DNA of 36,710 bases from the IMG/VR virus record IMGVR_UViG_3300044213_000007, positions 1 to 36,710 of that record; one strand, given 5' to 3'. The notes below the pieces were generated by a model that was not told the DNA's origin, ran no database searches, and saw nothing but the letters and a program-made list of their open reading frames with translations. Shown here one piece after another: positions 10,978-17,425 of the stretch; position 1 is the stretch's first letter; the number at the start of each line of letters is the position of its first letter. This DNA is from a virus. Position numbers and translations under genes: made by a program.

Positions 10978-11285
10978 AATCATTGAGCAAACTACACCAA
11001 GAGGCAATCATCAAGGCCCAAAACGAAACCGACCAGAACAAAGCGGCGGCGATGGCAATGATTGAGAAGCCTATTGAAATGATTAAGGCCATCATGCTCA
11101 AGCATGAGTTGGCGGTCATCGAGGTGATGCGTGAGTTGCACGAGTCGCGAGAAGCCGCAGTCAGGGCAGAGCGACAGCGCATCATCAATTTGCTGATGGT
11201 GCAACACGAAGCGGCTAAAGGGTCACACAACCATTGGCACGTTGCGGCAAACTTAATCAAAGCAGAGTCAGGAGAAAACGTATGA
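10974..11285 (+). CDS. Helical early protein
   Basis: 103 residues, almost entirely helical and rich in Ala, Glu, Lys and Met, with a probable coiled coil between about 10 and 85. Ends in a His-containing stretch (HNHWHVAANLIKAE). No domain recognised. The coupled starts on both sides place it in the rightward early operon. Confidence 0.65.
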   Translation: MKSLSKLHQEAIIKAQNETDQNKAAAMAMIEKPIEMIKAIMLKHELAVIEVMRELHESREAAVRAERQRIINLLMVQHEAAKGSHNHWHVAANLIKAESGENV

Positions 11286-11494
11286 GTACATTTCAAATTA
11301 AAACAACAGAAGTGACTATCGAGATGGATGGTTTGCACATCACTACCGTGTCACGCTCTGAGCCACACCCTCACGAACAGCACGACCCGAATGAAGCCCA
11401 AATTGGCGACTTTCACATGAGTTTGTTTACGCTTGATGAGTGGGTGGAATTTTCTGGGCTGATTGAAAAGGCGATTAAAGAGGTGACGAAATGA
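11282..11494 (+). CDS. Small acidic early protein
   Basis: 70 residues from the ATG at 11282 (overlapping the previous stop). His- and Glu-rich centre (SEPHPHEQHDPNEAQIG) followed by a helix (LDEWVEFSGLIEKAIKEV). The His/Asp cluster could bind a metal. Function unknown. The stop overlaps the next start by 4 bases. Confidence 0.65.
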   Translation: MSTFQIKTTEVTIEMDGLHITTVSRSEPHPHEQHDPNEAQIGDFHMSLFTLDEWVEFSGLIEKAIKEVTK

Positions 11495-11748
11495 GCAAAG
11501 ACACAAAATGGGAACGAAGTATCGAGACATTTTCAGACGAGCAGTTATTGTTTGAATTGGTGCGCCGTAATGGTTTTCAACGAGCTGCCAAAAAGACAGA
11601 GTATTACGGTGAAGGTTGGATGACCAGCACAGTTGGCATTGGCAAAAACCATAGCGTGTCTATCACGATGGACGCAGACGATTTCAAAGAGCTGTCTGTG
11701 TTAGCGGTTGTTGGTTTTGAAGCCAAACTCAAGGAAAAAAACACATGA
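11491..11748 (+). CDS. Uncharacterised early protein
   Basis: 85 residues, mixed alpha/beta by eye: an N-terminal helix (TFSDEQLLFELVRRNGFQRAA) followed by beta-like segments (TSTVGIGKNHSVSITM) and a short C-terminal helix. No membrane segment and no known family. Coupled to its neighbours by ATGA overlaps. Confidence 0.65.
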   Translation: MSKDTKWERSIETFSDEQLLFELVRRNGFQRAAKKTEYYGEGWMTSTVGIGKNHSVSITMDADDFKELSVLAVVGFEAKLKEKNT

Positions 11749-12206
11749 GCCGCAAGCGTTGTCGCCGCAAAATCTATTCAACCGCAATTAACCCGATTGC
11801 TCATGCCATTGCTGGCGCTGCCATTACAGACGAAGCAAGTCTAAACAAGCTACGTTTAGCTGAATTGTCAGCCTTGGAAGCCATGCGTATGGGGCATGGA
11901 ACGGTAGAAGATTGGCGTATGTTGGTTGATCTTATGAATATTGCGGAGATGTTTGGTAAAAACGGGATTGGCCCTGAAGTGCTAGAACATTGCGCCAAAG
12001 CCCAAGAAAGCCTCCATAAAGCCGCCTTGCGCTACGAAAAGACCGACAGAATGGGTTTGGATGGTCAAGGCATTACAGCTCTGCAAAACGTCCATCAATA
12101 TCACGACCTTCAGCGTACCAGCGTGGCAAGATCAGTTTATGAGCAAATGATCCAAAAAACACGAGATAACATCAAGTCTCACGGAAAAGATGTGGTGGTT
12201 ATATGA
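11745..12206 (+). CDS. Conserved protein at the antiterminator-Q position
   Basis: 153 residues. The N-terminus is very basic (SRKRCRRKIY), followed by NPIAHAIAGAAITDEASLNKLRL, a long helical middle (EDWRMLVDLMNIAEMFG) and a basic C-terminal region (HDLQRTSVARSVYEQMIQKTR). I recall this protein as widespread in phages and prophages of beta-proteobacteria without assigned function. It lies near the end of the rightward early operon, where lambdoid phages carry the late antiterminator Q; a regulatory role is a hypothesis from position and basic charge only. Confidence 0.75.
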   Translation: MSRKRCRRKIYSTAINPIAHAIAGAAITDEASLNKLRLAELSALEAMRMGHGTVEDWRMLVDLMNIAEMFGKNGIGPEVLEHCAKAQESLHKAALRYEKTDRMGLDGQGITALQNVHQYHDLQRTSVARSVYEQMIQKTRDNIKSHGKDVVVI

Positions 12207-12466
12207 ATAATAGACTTACTCCCAAACAACGGCATCATTTGGCTAAGATCAAAGAGATGCCATGCGGTGTTTGTGAAGCTCCACCCCCAAGTGATGCCCA
12301 TCATATAAAACAACATCATCAATATTTATGTATCCCGTTATGCAAAAGTTGTCATCAAGATAATTTTAACGGAATTCACGGACAAGCGAGGATTTGGTCT
12401 GTTTACAAAACGGATGAATTGCAAGTGTTGAATAAAACCATTGAGGCACTTTTGAATAGCCGTTAG
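12203..12466 (+). CDS. HNH nuclease (Ref/NinG-like)
   Basis: 87 residues with a zinc-type HNH fold: CGVC (21-24), DAHHIKQ, then CKSCH and NGIHG as the final histidine motif. The close resemblance is to small HNH proteins such as Ref and the DUF968 group. Ref cuts DNA with RecA; phage relatives sit near Q like this one. It would be a nuclease for recombination. It is the last gene of the rightward early operon, coupled to the preceding gene and followed by the inverted-repeat region. Confidence 0.75.
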   Translation: MNNRLTPKQRHHLAKIKEMPCGVCEAPPPSDAHHIKQHHQYLCIPLCKSCHQDNFNGIHGQARIWSVYKTDELQVLNKTIEALLNSR

Positions 12467-12471
12467 AATAA

Positions 12472-12543
12472 AAGTGTTGGCGGCTAAGACATTGGGGTTT
12501 TCTCGATTTTCCCCCATCGGGATGTTTTAGTTTGCCAACACTT
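12472..12543. repeat. 72-base near-perfect hairpin
   Basis: Three stacked stems: AAGTGTTGGC (12472-12481) with GCCAACACTT (12534-12543), perfect 10 bp; CTAAGACAT (12484-12492) with ATGTTTTAG (12522-12530), 9 bp with one G-U; TGGGG (12493-12497) with CCCCA (12512-12516). About 24 base pairs in all, with small internal bulges and a T-rich loop. There is no T-run on the right, so it is not a standard terminator. It sits right after the early operon. Confidence 0.7.
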
Positions 12544-12547
12544 ATAC

Positions 12548-12649
12548 GTTAGTCAATAGGTTAAGCCGCCGCTTCAGGATGTGACACTTAAGGAATTTTG
12601 CGGCTTTCTGCCTTAGCTAGTTGAGTCACCAAATGAACTGTTGACTAAC
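12548..12649. repeat. Inverted repeats around the late promoter
   Basis: GTTAGTCAA (12548-12556) is the exact reverse complement of TTGACTAAC (12641-12649), which contains the late -35. Inside it, AAGCCGC (12563-12569) pairs with GCGGCTT (12600-12606). Together with the 12472-12543 hairpin, this 180-base stretch holds no gene but three inverted repeats, possibly a binding site for a late regulator or a packaging/replication site. Confidence 0.55.
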
Positions 12650-12668
12650 TTATAGATTCTGTGATAAT
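12641..12668 (+). promoter_or_regulatory. Late promoter for the head genes
   Basis: TTGACT (12641-12646), a 16-base spacer and GATAAT (12663-12668), each hexamer matching 5 of 6. It lies 38 bases before the first structural gene (12706), which has GGAGA in front. It would not need a special sigma factor. Its -35 is part of a 9-base inverted repeat. Confidence 0.65.
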
Positions 12669-12705
12669 TAAGGGGCGCATAATTCTTTTTTCTCTGGAGA
12701 AACAC

Positions 12706-12927
12706 ATGAAAGAACTTCCAATCGAAAGCACCAAAGAGCGTGCAAAAGTCAGCAAATCTGGTTTGAAAGATGAAGGTCATCTGCAAGCCGCTGCTGATTA
12801 CGCTCATGGTTGCCGCATCGGTGATCGCAATCACTTTGCACCCCCTGCTGGCCCTAAAAAAGAGCCTAACCTGACCAATGGCGTGCCTATGTTGCCCCAA
12901 CGTGGCATCAGCTCTGGCAACAAATAA
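12706..12927 (+). CDS. Conserved small protein at head of late operon
   Basis: 73 residues; ATG at 12706 with GGAGA 6 bases upstream. Hydrophilic, with Lys/Glu-rich N-terminus and Pro/Gly-rich C-terminus (FAPPAGPKKEPNLTNG), probably loosely structured. No membrane segment or known domain. It is the first gene behind the late promoter and is followed 10 bases later by a putative decoration protein, suggesting a virion or packaging role. Confidence 0.7.
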   Translation: MKELPIESTKERAKVSKSGLKDEGHLQAAADYAHGCRIGDRNHFAPPAGPKKEPNLTNGVPMLPQRGISSGNK

Positions 12928-12937
12928 GGACTAAATC

Positions 12938-13369
12938 ATGTCTCATAAAGCTCTTGGTGTTGCCTTTGAAGATGAAAGTCTTATCGGTTCACAAACTATT
13001 GCTCCAGCTAACAACGGTCGTTTAGGCTATGCAATTGGTTTAAATGCTACTGTACCTACAGTGACTCAAGCCACCAGCAAATCTACTGGTGTGACTTTGA
13101 ACGCTAGTATTGGTCAGATTACTCTGAATAACGCTGCTTTGGCTGCTGGTGCTGCTGTGAAATTCACAGTGACAAATAACATGGTGTTTGCTGGCGATGT
13201 GCCATCTGTCATCATGTCATCTGGCGGTACATCTGGTGCTTATTCGTTGGATGTGACGGCTTTGGCTGCTGGTTCTTTTGACATTACTATCCAGAATATT
13301 TCTGCTGGTAGCTTGTCTGAAGCCTGCGTGCTGAACTTTGCCATCATTCACGCTGTACCATTGGCTTAA
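12938..13369 (+). CDS. Probable head decoration or virion protein
   Basis: 143 residues, mostly beta, Ala/Thr/Ser/Val-rich (e.g. SIGQITLNNAALAAGAAVKF, TALAAGSFDITIQNISAGS), with the Ig-like look of head decoration proteins. Soluble, no catalytic motif. It precedes the packaging genes. The assignment rests on composition and context; it could also be a minor capsid or fibre protein. The next small gene starts 3 bases after the stop. Confidence 0.6.
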   Translation: MSHKALGVAFEDESLIGSQTIAPANNGRLGYAIGLNATVPTVTQATSKSTGVTLNASIGQITLNNAALAAGAAVKFTVTNNMVFAGDVPSVIMSSGGTSGAYSLDVTALAAGSFDITIQNISAGSLSEACVLNFAIIHAVPLA

Positions 13370-13371
13370 TC

Positions 13372-13518
13372 ATGCCTTTGAAAAAATCGACCAGCAAGAA
13401 AGCGTTTCAAGAAAACGTGAAAGCTGAGATTAAAGCAGGAAAACCTGTCAAGCAATCTGTGGCAATCGCGTATTCAGAAAAGCGTGAGGCTGAAAAATCA
13501 AAGCGCAAGAAGAAGTAA
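13372..13518 (+). CDS. 48-residue basic protein
   Basis: Short Lys-rich protein (MPLKKSTSKKAFQENV, ending KREAEKSKRKKK). I recall similar tiny basic proteins with KKS...S..AFQ..N...E...GKP.KQA.AIAYS in many phage late regions. Highly basic, so DNA-binding is plausible, for example in the capsid or during packaging. The protein and its start are supported by the repeated family pattern, not by a strong ribosome site. Confidence 0.75.
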   Translation: MPLKKSTSKKAFQENVKAEIKAGKPVKQSVAIAYSEKREAEKSKRKKK

Positions 13519-13676
13519 CTGCTTGCCAAATCTTCATTCATGCGAATGAGGACGAGGACGAGATTCAGGTTAATGTGATCGGGGATGGTCTTGCCGCCCA
13601 AATCGCATTAACTTGGATTGATGAACTGTCAGACCGATACCTGATAATCGGAAACTTCAACAAAACCCGAAATTAA
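13515..13676 (+). CDS. Possible small gene with non-ATG start
   Basis: A frame of ~50 codons, open from 13494 to the TAA at 13674-13676, which looks protein-like (IHANEDEDEIQVNVIGDG, then LTWIDELSDRYLIIGNF). No ATG is in frame; a GTG at 13566 or a rare ATT/GTA start is possible, or continued translation from the preceding gene by a -1 shift at its AAGAAGAAG end. It fills the gap between two accepted genes. Confidence 0.35.
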   Translation, partial: VTACQIFIHANEDEDEIQVNVIGDGLAAQIALTWIDELSDRYLIIGNFNKTRN

Positions 13677-13680
13677 AAAA

Positions 13681-13875
13681 ATGGAAAATCTCAAACTTAC
13701 TTACTCCGACCTTACGATTCAAGAGTCGGATTTGATCTTTATGGGCTTGCGTAAGCTCCCAATGGAATCAGTTGAAGAACTGTTCAAGAAATTGGGTTAT
13801 CAAGCGCATCTTCAGTTGGCAGCATATAACGCCAGCAAAGAACAGCCCAAAGAGGAAGAAAACACCGAGGCTTAA
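13681..13875 (+). CDS. Small acidic late protein
   Basis: 64 residues: beta start (NLKLTYSDLTIQESD), a helix (MESVEELFKKLGYQAHLQLAAY) and an acidic tail (KEEENTEA). No recognised family and no clear ribosome site (A-run before the ATG). It precedes the long polyvalent-type protein by one base. Possibly a packaging accessory; the function is unknown. Confidence 0.65.
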   Translation: MENLKLTYSDLTIQESDLIFMGLRKLPMESVEELFKKLGYQAHLQLAAYNASKEQPKEEENTEA

Positions 13876-13876
13876 C

Positions 13877-15616
13877 ATGGCTGGACTGCTTGATCTAATC
13901 TCAAACATCTCATTGGGTAACGGGGTTGCTCGAAACCGAATGGGTGGAGTGGTAGATACGAGCGACACAGTTTCAGGCGCTTTACAGGGATTGGGGAATA
14001 TCCTTGGAGGCGCTGCCCGAGGATCAATCGCGGGAACGCTAGGCATCCCTGGCGACATTAACCAAGCTATCGTTAACAACGTAGGCTCGTTATTTCCTAA
14101 CGCTCCAGCATTGCCAACAACAGCTCAATGGCAGCAATTGCTACCTTACGCACCAACATCGCCAGAAGGTCAGACATACCAGCAAATCGGCAATATGTTG
14201 CCAATCACGCCTGGCATGGTCGGCAAAGCGGCTCAAGCGACAAAGGATTTGCCTTTGGGATTGTCGATTGTTAGTGAATCGCATCCTGAATGGGACAAGA
14301 TGATGGGAGATGCTGCCAAGATGATGGAGGCGGCAGGCAAGACCCCAGAGGAAATTCATAAGGTTACTGGAACTTATAGAAACGCAGCGGGTGATTGGGT
14401 GCAAACCTTACCATCTGAATTTGTGCCAGGTGTAAAGTCTGGTGAGGAAATGATCGTTCACCACAATTTGAGCGAAGACAAGCTAAGACGAGCCGAAAAG
14501 TTAGGTGGTATGCCTGTACCATCATTGGCAGTCAGCAAAACCTCAGAACCATTGCAAAACTTTGGCGATATAACTTTAGTTGGTGGCAAAGAAATGGCTG
14601 TTCCATCTAGGGAAAATCCTGTTTATGGATTTGATGCCTATACCAAGAGAGCGCCAACAATCGACTATCAGTTTGATGCTAAAACTGGTAAGAATTTAGA
14701 CAATATGTTTGCTGACTTAAAAGACCAAGTTGGCGACAGAAATCTTTATCGTTTGAAGCAAGAATGGAAAGATCGTGAATTTAATGATCTAGTCAAAGCT
14801 AAATATTTAAAAGAAAAAGGACTTCTTGCAAACAAAGAAGACTTTAAAGACGCTTGGGATTATCAAAGAGACATTAGCACAAAAGTAGATAACAACTATA
14901 AAGATTACAAAAATTGGTTAGCTAAGTTTGATACTGAAGTAGCAGAAAATGGTGCAAGTCCTGCCGAAAAGATTTTTAAAGGTTATACCTACTCAGGTAA
15001 TCGCCGCTATGCTGAAGCGAACTTGGAAAATATTGTTAAAGAGATGAAGGGCAAAGCTGGCGAAGAAGGCTGGAACTATGGCGTAGGAAACATAAGAGCC
15101 GTAGCAACACCTAAGTTTAAAAGGTTTGATGACCTGATTAAAAACAGAAGTCAACTTGTTCCTCAAAAAGACTTTGAAGTCATCAAAAAATCAACCAATG
15201 ACGCTTATGACAACATAATTGGAAGACTTGAAGGATTAGGAAACTATGACGCTAGGGACGCTTTACTTGAATCTGTGCAAAACAAGAATTTAAGCAATCT
15301 TCATAGAATCTATGGTGATGTTCCAGAAGAACTAAAGGCAGACATTGGCTTGTTCATTAAGAACATCAAGAATATGCCTACTGAATACTTTGAGATCAAG
15401 CCCCAAAGAGCAGTCAAGCTCAATGAGTTTAAAGGCGCAATCATTCCGTCAACTGCCTCGCCTGAAGTTCGTAGAATCCTAGAGAAGAACCAAATTCAAA
15501 AGATTTACGAATACTCAACCCCTGAAGAACGCAAAGGATTGATGAGAAAGTTTGGGCCAGAGATGTTTGCTGGTTTACCATTAACTACCCTGAATAAAAA
15601 AGAAAGCGAAAAATGA
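13877..15616 (+). CDS. Large polyvalent-type protein next to terminase
   Basis: 579 residues from the ATG at 13877. N-terminal region Gly/Ala-rich and possibly membrane-interacting (SGALQGLGNILGGAARGSI). Residues ~195-240 contain HHNLSEDKLRRAEKLGGMPV followed by PSLAVSKTSEPLQNFGDITL, a pattern I know from large polyvalent phage proteins that are packaged and injected or delivered to the host. The C-terminal half is charged and helical (coiled coil). No catalytic motif confirmed. It lies immediately before the terminase genes, overlapping the small subunit start by 4 bases. Its role could be an injected effector or an internal virion protein. Confidence 0.6.
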   Translation: MAGLLDLISNISLGNGVARNRMGGVVDTSDTVSGALQGLGNILGGAARGSIAGTLGIPGDINQAIVNNVGSLFPNAPALPTTAQWQQLLPYAPTSPEGQTYQQIGNMLPITPGMVGKAAQATKDLPLGLSIVSESHPEWDKMMGDAAKMMEAAGKTPEEIHKVTGTYRNAAGDWVQTLPSEFVPGVKSGEEMIVHHNLSEDKLRRAEKLGGMPVPSLAVSKTSEPLQNFGDITLVGGKEMAVPSRENPVYGFDAYTKRAPTIDYQFDAKTGKNLDNMFADLKDQVGDRNLYRLKQEWKDREFNDLVKAKYLKEKGLLANKEDFKDAWDYQRDISTKVDNNYKDYKNWLAKFDTEVAENGASPAEKIFKGYTYSGNRRYAEANLENIVKEMKGKAGEEGWNYGVGNIRAVATPKFKRFDDLIKNRSQLVPQKDFEVIKKSTNDAYDNIIGRLEGLGNYDARDALLESVQNKNLSNLHRIYGDVPEELKADIGLFIKNIKNMPTEYFEIKPQRAVKLNEFKGAIIPSTASPEVRRILEKNQIQKIYEYSTPEERKGLMRKFGPEMFAGLPLTTLNKKESEK

Positions 15617-16077
15617 AAAAATCGAACCCAGTAGGACGCCCAACGCTCTACCGACCAGAATACTGTGAACAACTCCTAGACTACTTCAGCATCAAGCCCT
15701 ACGAAGTCCTAGAGATCACAGACAACCAAGGCCAAGTAAAAGAACGTAAACCCGTTCCTAACCTGTTCCCTACACTCGCCCGTTTTGCTGTAAACATAGG
15801 GGTGACAAGAGACACTCTTTACGAGTGGTCAACCGCTGAAAACGAAGATGGAAGTATTAAATATCCTGAATTTTCCTACGCTTACAAAAAAGCCAAGGAA
15901 TATCAAGAGGCTAATCTTGTTGAAGGCACGTTGAGTGGTGCTTATCAACAGACCTTTGCTATCTTTGCAGCTAAGAACATCTTAGGGTGGAGAGATAAGA
16001 CCGAACAAGAGCTAACTGGTGCTGGTGGTGGCCCTGTTCGCATTGTTGCTATGGATAACTTAGATGAGGCTGCATGA
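15613..16077 (+). CDS. terS: Terminase small subunit
   Basis: 154 residues. The N-terminus NPVGRPTLYRPEYCEQL is the typical beginning of phage terminase small subunits with a HTH fold. A helix-turn-helix follows (NLFPTLARFAVNIGVTRDTLYEWS), and a long helix YAYKKAKEYQEANLVEG that would form the oligomer ring. It recognises the packaging site and feeds DNA to the large subunit, whose start overlaps the stop (ATGA). Confidence 0.88.
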   Translation: MKKSNPVGRPTLYRPEYCEQLLDYFSIKPYEVLEITDNQGQVKERKPVPNLFPTLARFAVNIGVTRDTLYEWSTAENEDGSIKYPEFSYAYKKAKEYQEANLVEGTLSGAYQQTFAIFAAKNILGWRDKTEQELTGAGGGPVRIVAMDNLDEAA

Positions 16078-17423
16078 AGCTGACCGAACGTCAAGTTGCG
16101 GCACAGAGGGTTCTCTCTGCTGACCATACGTATTTGATGCTGTTCGGTGGCTCACGCTCTGGCAAGACATTCCTGATTACAAGACAAATCATCATTAGGG
16201 CGCTGAAAGCTCCTGACAGCCGACACGCCATCCTGCGTTTTCGGTTTAACCATGTGGTGAACTCGATTGTTTACGACACTTTCCCCAAGGTGATGAAGCT
16301 CTGCTTTCCTGAAGTCCAGTACAAGCTAGACAAACAAAGCTGGTTTGCTAAATTTGAAAATGGCTCAGAAGTTTGGTTTGGCGGTCTGGACGATAAAGAG
16401 CGCACCGAAAAGATTTTGGGGATGGAGTTTGCCTCAATCTACCTGAACGAATCAAGCCAGATTAGCTGGCAACCAGTTGGGATTGCAGTCACGCGCTTGG
16501 CTCAAAAGGTCATGCAAAAGATTGAAGGGAAAGAGCCTAAAGAACTCAAGCCCCGTATGTTCTTTGACTGCAACCCTCCCAATAAGAACCATTGGACTTA
16601 CCAATTGTTCATCTTAAAGCGTGACCCTGAGAGCAAAGCTAACCTGACAAACCCAGACGATTACGCTTATTTCCAGATTAACCCACGGGATAACATTGTT
16701 AACCTGTCAGACGGGTACATCTCAACGCTGGAAAACATGAGCGCAAGGCTGCGTAAACGCTTCTTAGAGGGAGAATTTACCGATGCAAATCCTAATCAGC
16801 TTTTTCCCGATGTTGATATTGACCGTTATCGTGTTACTTCTGACGACCTACCCGATATGGCAAGAATTGTGGTTGGAGTTGACCCATCTGGAGCAGGCGA
16901 TACTGATAACGCTGACGCTGATGCTATTGGTATCGTGGTTGGGGGCTTGGGTACAGACGGAAATGCTTACCTTCTCGAAGATGCCACCGTAAAGGCTGGC
17001 CCTGCTACATGGGGACGCATGGCTGTCTCTGCCTTTGATCGACATAAAGCAGATGTGATCGTAGCTGAATCAAATTATGGTGGCGCGATGGTCGAGGCGG
17101 TGATTCAAGCTGCCAGACCAAAGACTAACTTTAAGTCCGTAACAGCCACTAGAGGCAAAGTAGTAAGGGCTGAACCCTTTGCAAGTTTGTACGAGCAAGG
17201 TAAAATTCGCCACGTTGGTAGATTTGCTGATTTGGAAGAAGAATTGTCGGGATTTTCGACAAATGGCTTCACAGGAAGCACATCGCCCAACAGGGCAGAC
17301 GCTTGGATTTGGGTTTTAACTGAACTTTTCCCTGGTATGTTGAGAAATCGGGAAAAAGATAAACCTAAACTCCTAACGAAGCCGATTAACAATTTCTCCC
17401 GTGGTTCGGGATACTGGATGTAA
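16074..17423 (+). CDS. terL: Terminase large subunit
   Basis: 449 residues. ATPase domain: Walker A GGSRSGKT (25-32), a Walker-B-like SIYLNES, and the coupling motif FFDCNPPNKNHW. The nuclease domain has the Asp of VVGVDPSG (about residue 265) and a second conserved acidic site in VIVAESNYGG. It powers DNA translocation and makes the headful cut. Length is normal for the family. The small subunit overlaps its start and the portal gene begins 2 bases after its stop. Confidence 0.95.
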   Translation: MKLTERQVAAQRVLSADHTYLMLFGGSRSGKTFLITRQIIIRALKAPDSRHAILRFRFNHVVNSIVYDTFPKVMKLCFPEVQYKLDKQSWFAKFENGSEVWFGGLDDKERTEKILGMEFASIYLNESSQISWQPVGIAVTRLAQKVMQKIEGKEPKELKPRMFFDCNPPNKNHWTYQLFILKRDPESKANLTNPDDYAYFQINPRDNIVNLSDGYISTLENMSARLRKRFLEGEFTDANPNQLFPDVDIDRYRVTSDDLPDMARIVVGVDPSGAGDTDNADADAIGIVVGGLGTDGNAYLLEDATVKAGPATWGRMAVSAFDRHKADVIVAESNYGGAMVEAVIQAARPKTNFKSVTATRGKVVRAEPFASLYEQGKIRHVGRFADLEEELSGFSTNGFTGSTSPNRADAWIWVLTELFPGMLRNREKDKPKLLTKPINNFSRGSGYWM

Positions 17424-17425
17424 AC

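Noticed and set aside
12472-12543. tRNA or terminator reading of the hairpin
   Set aside because: It is one long stem and not a cloverleaf, lacks tRNA arm signatures, and no T-run follows on the plus strand.
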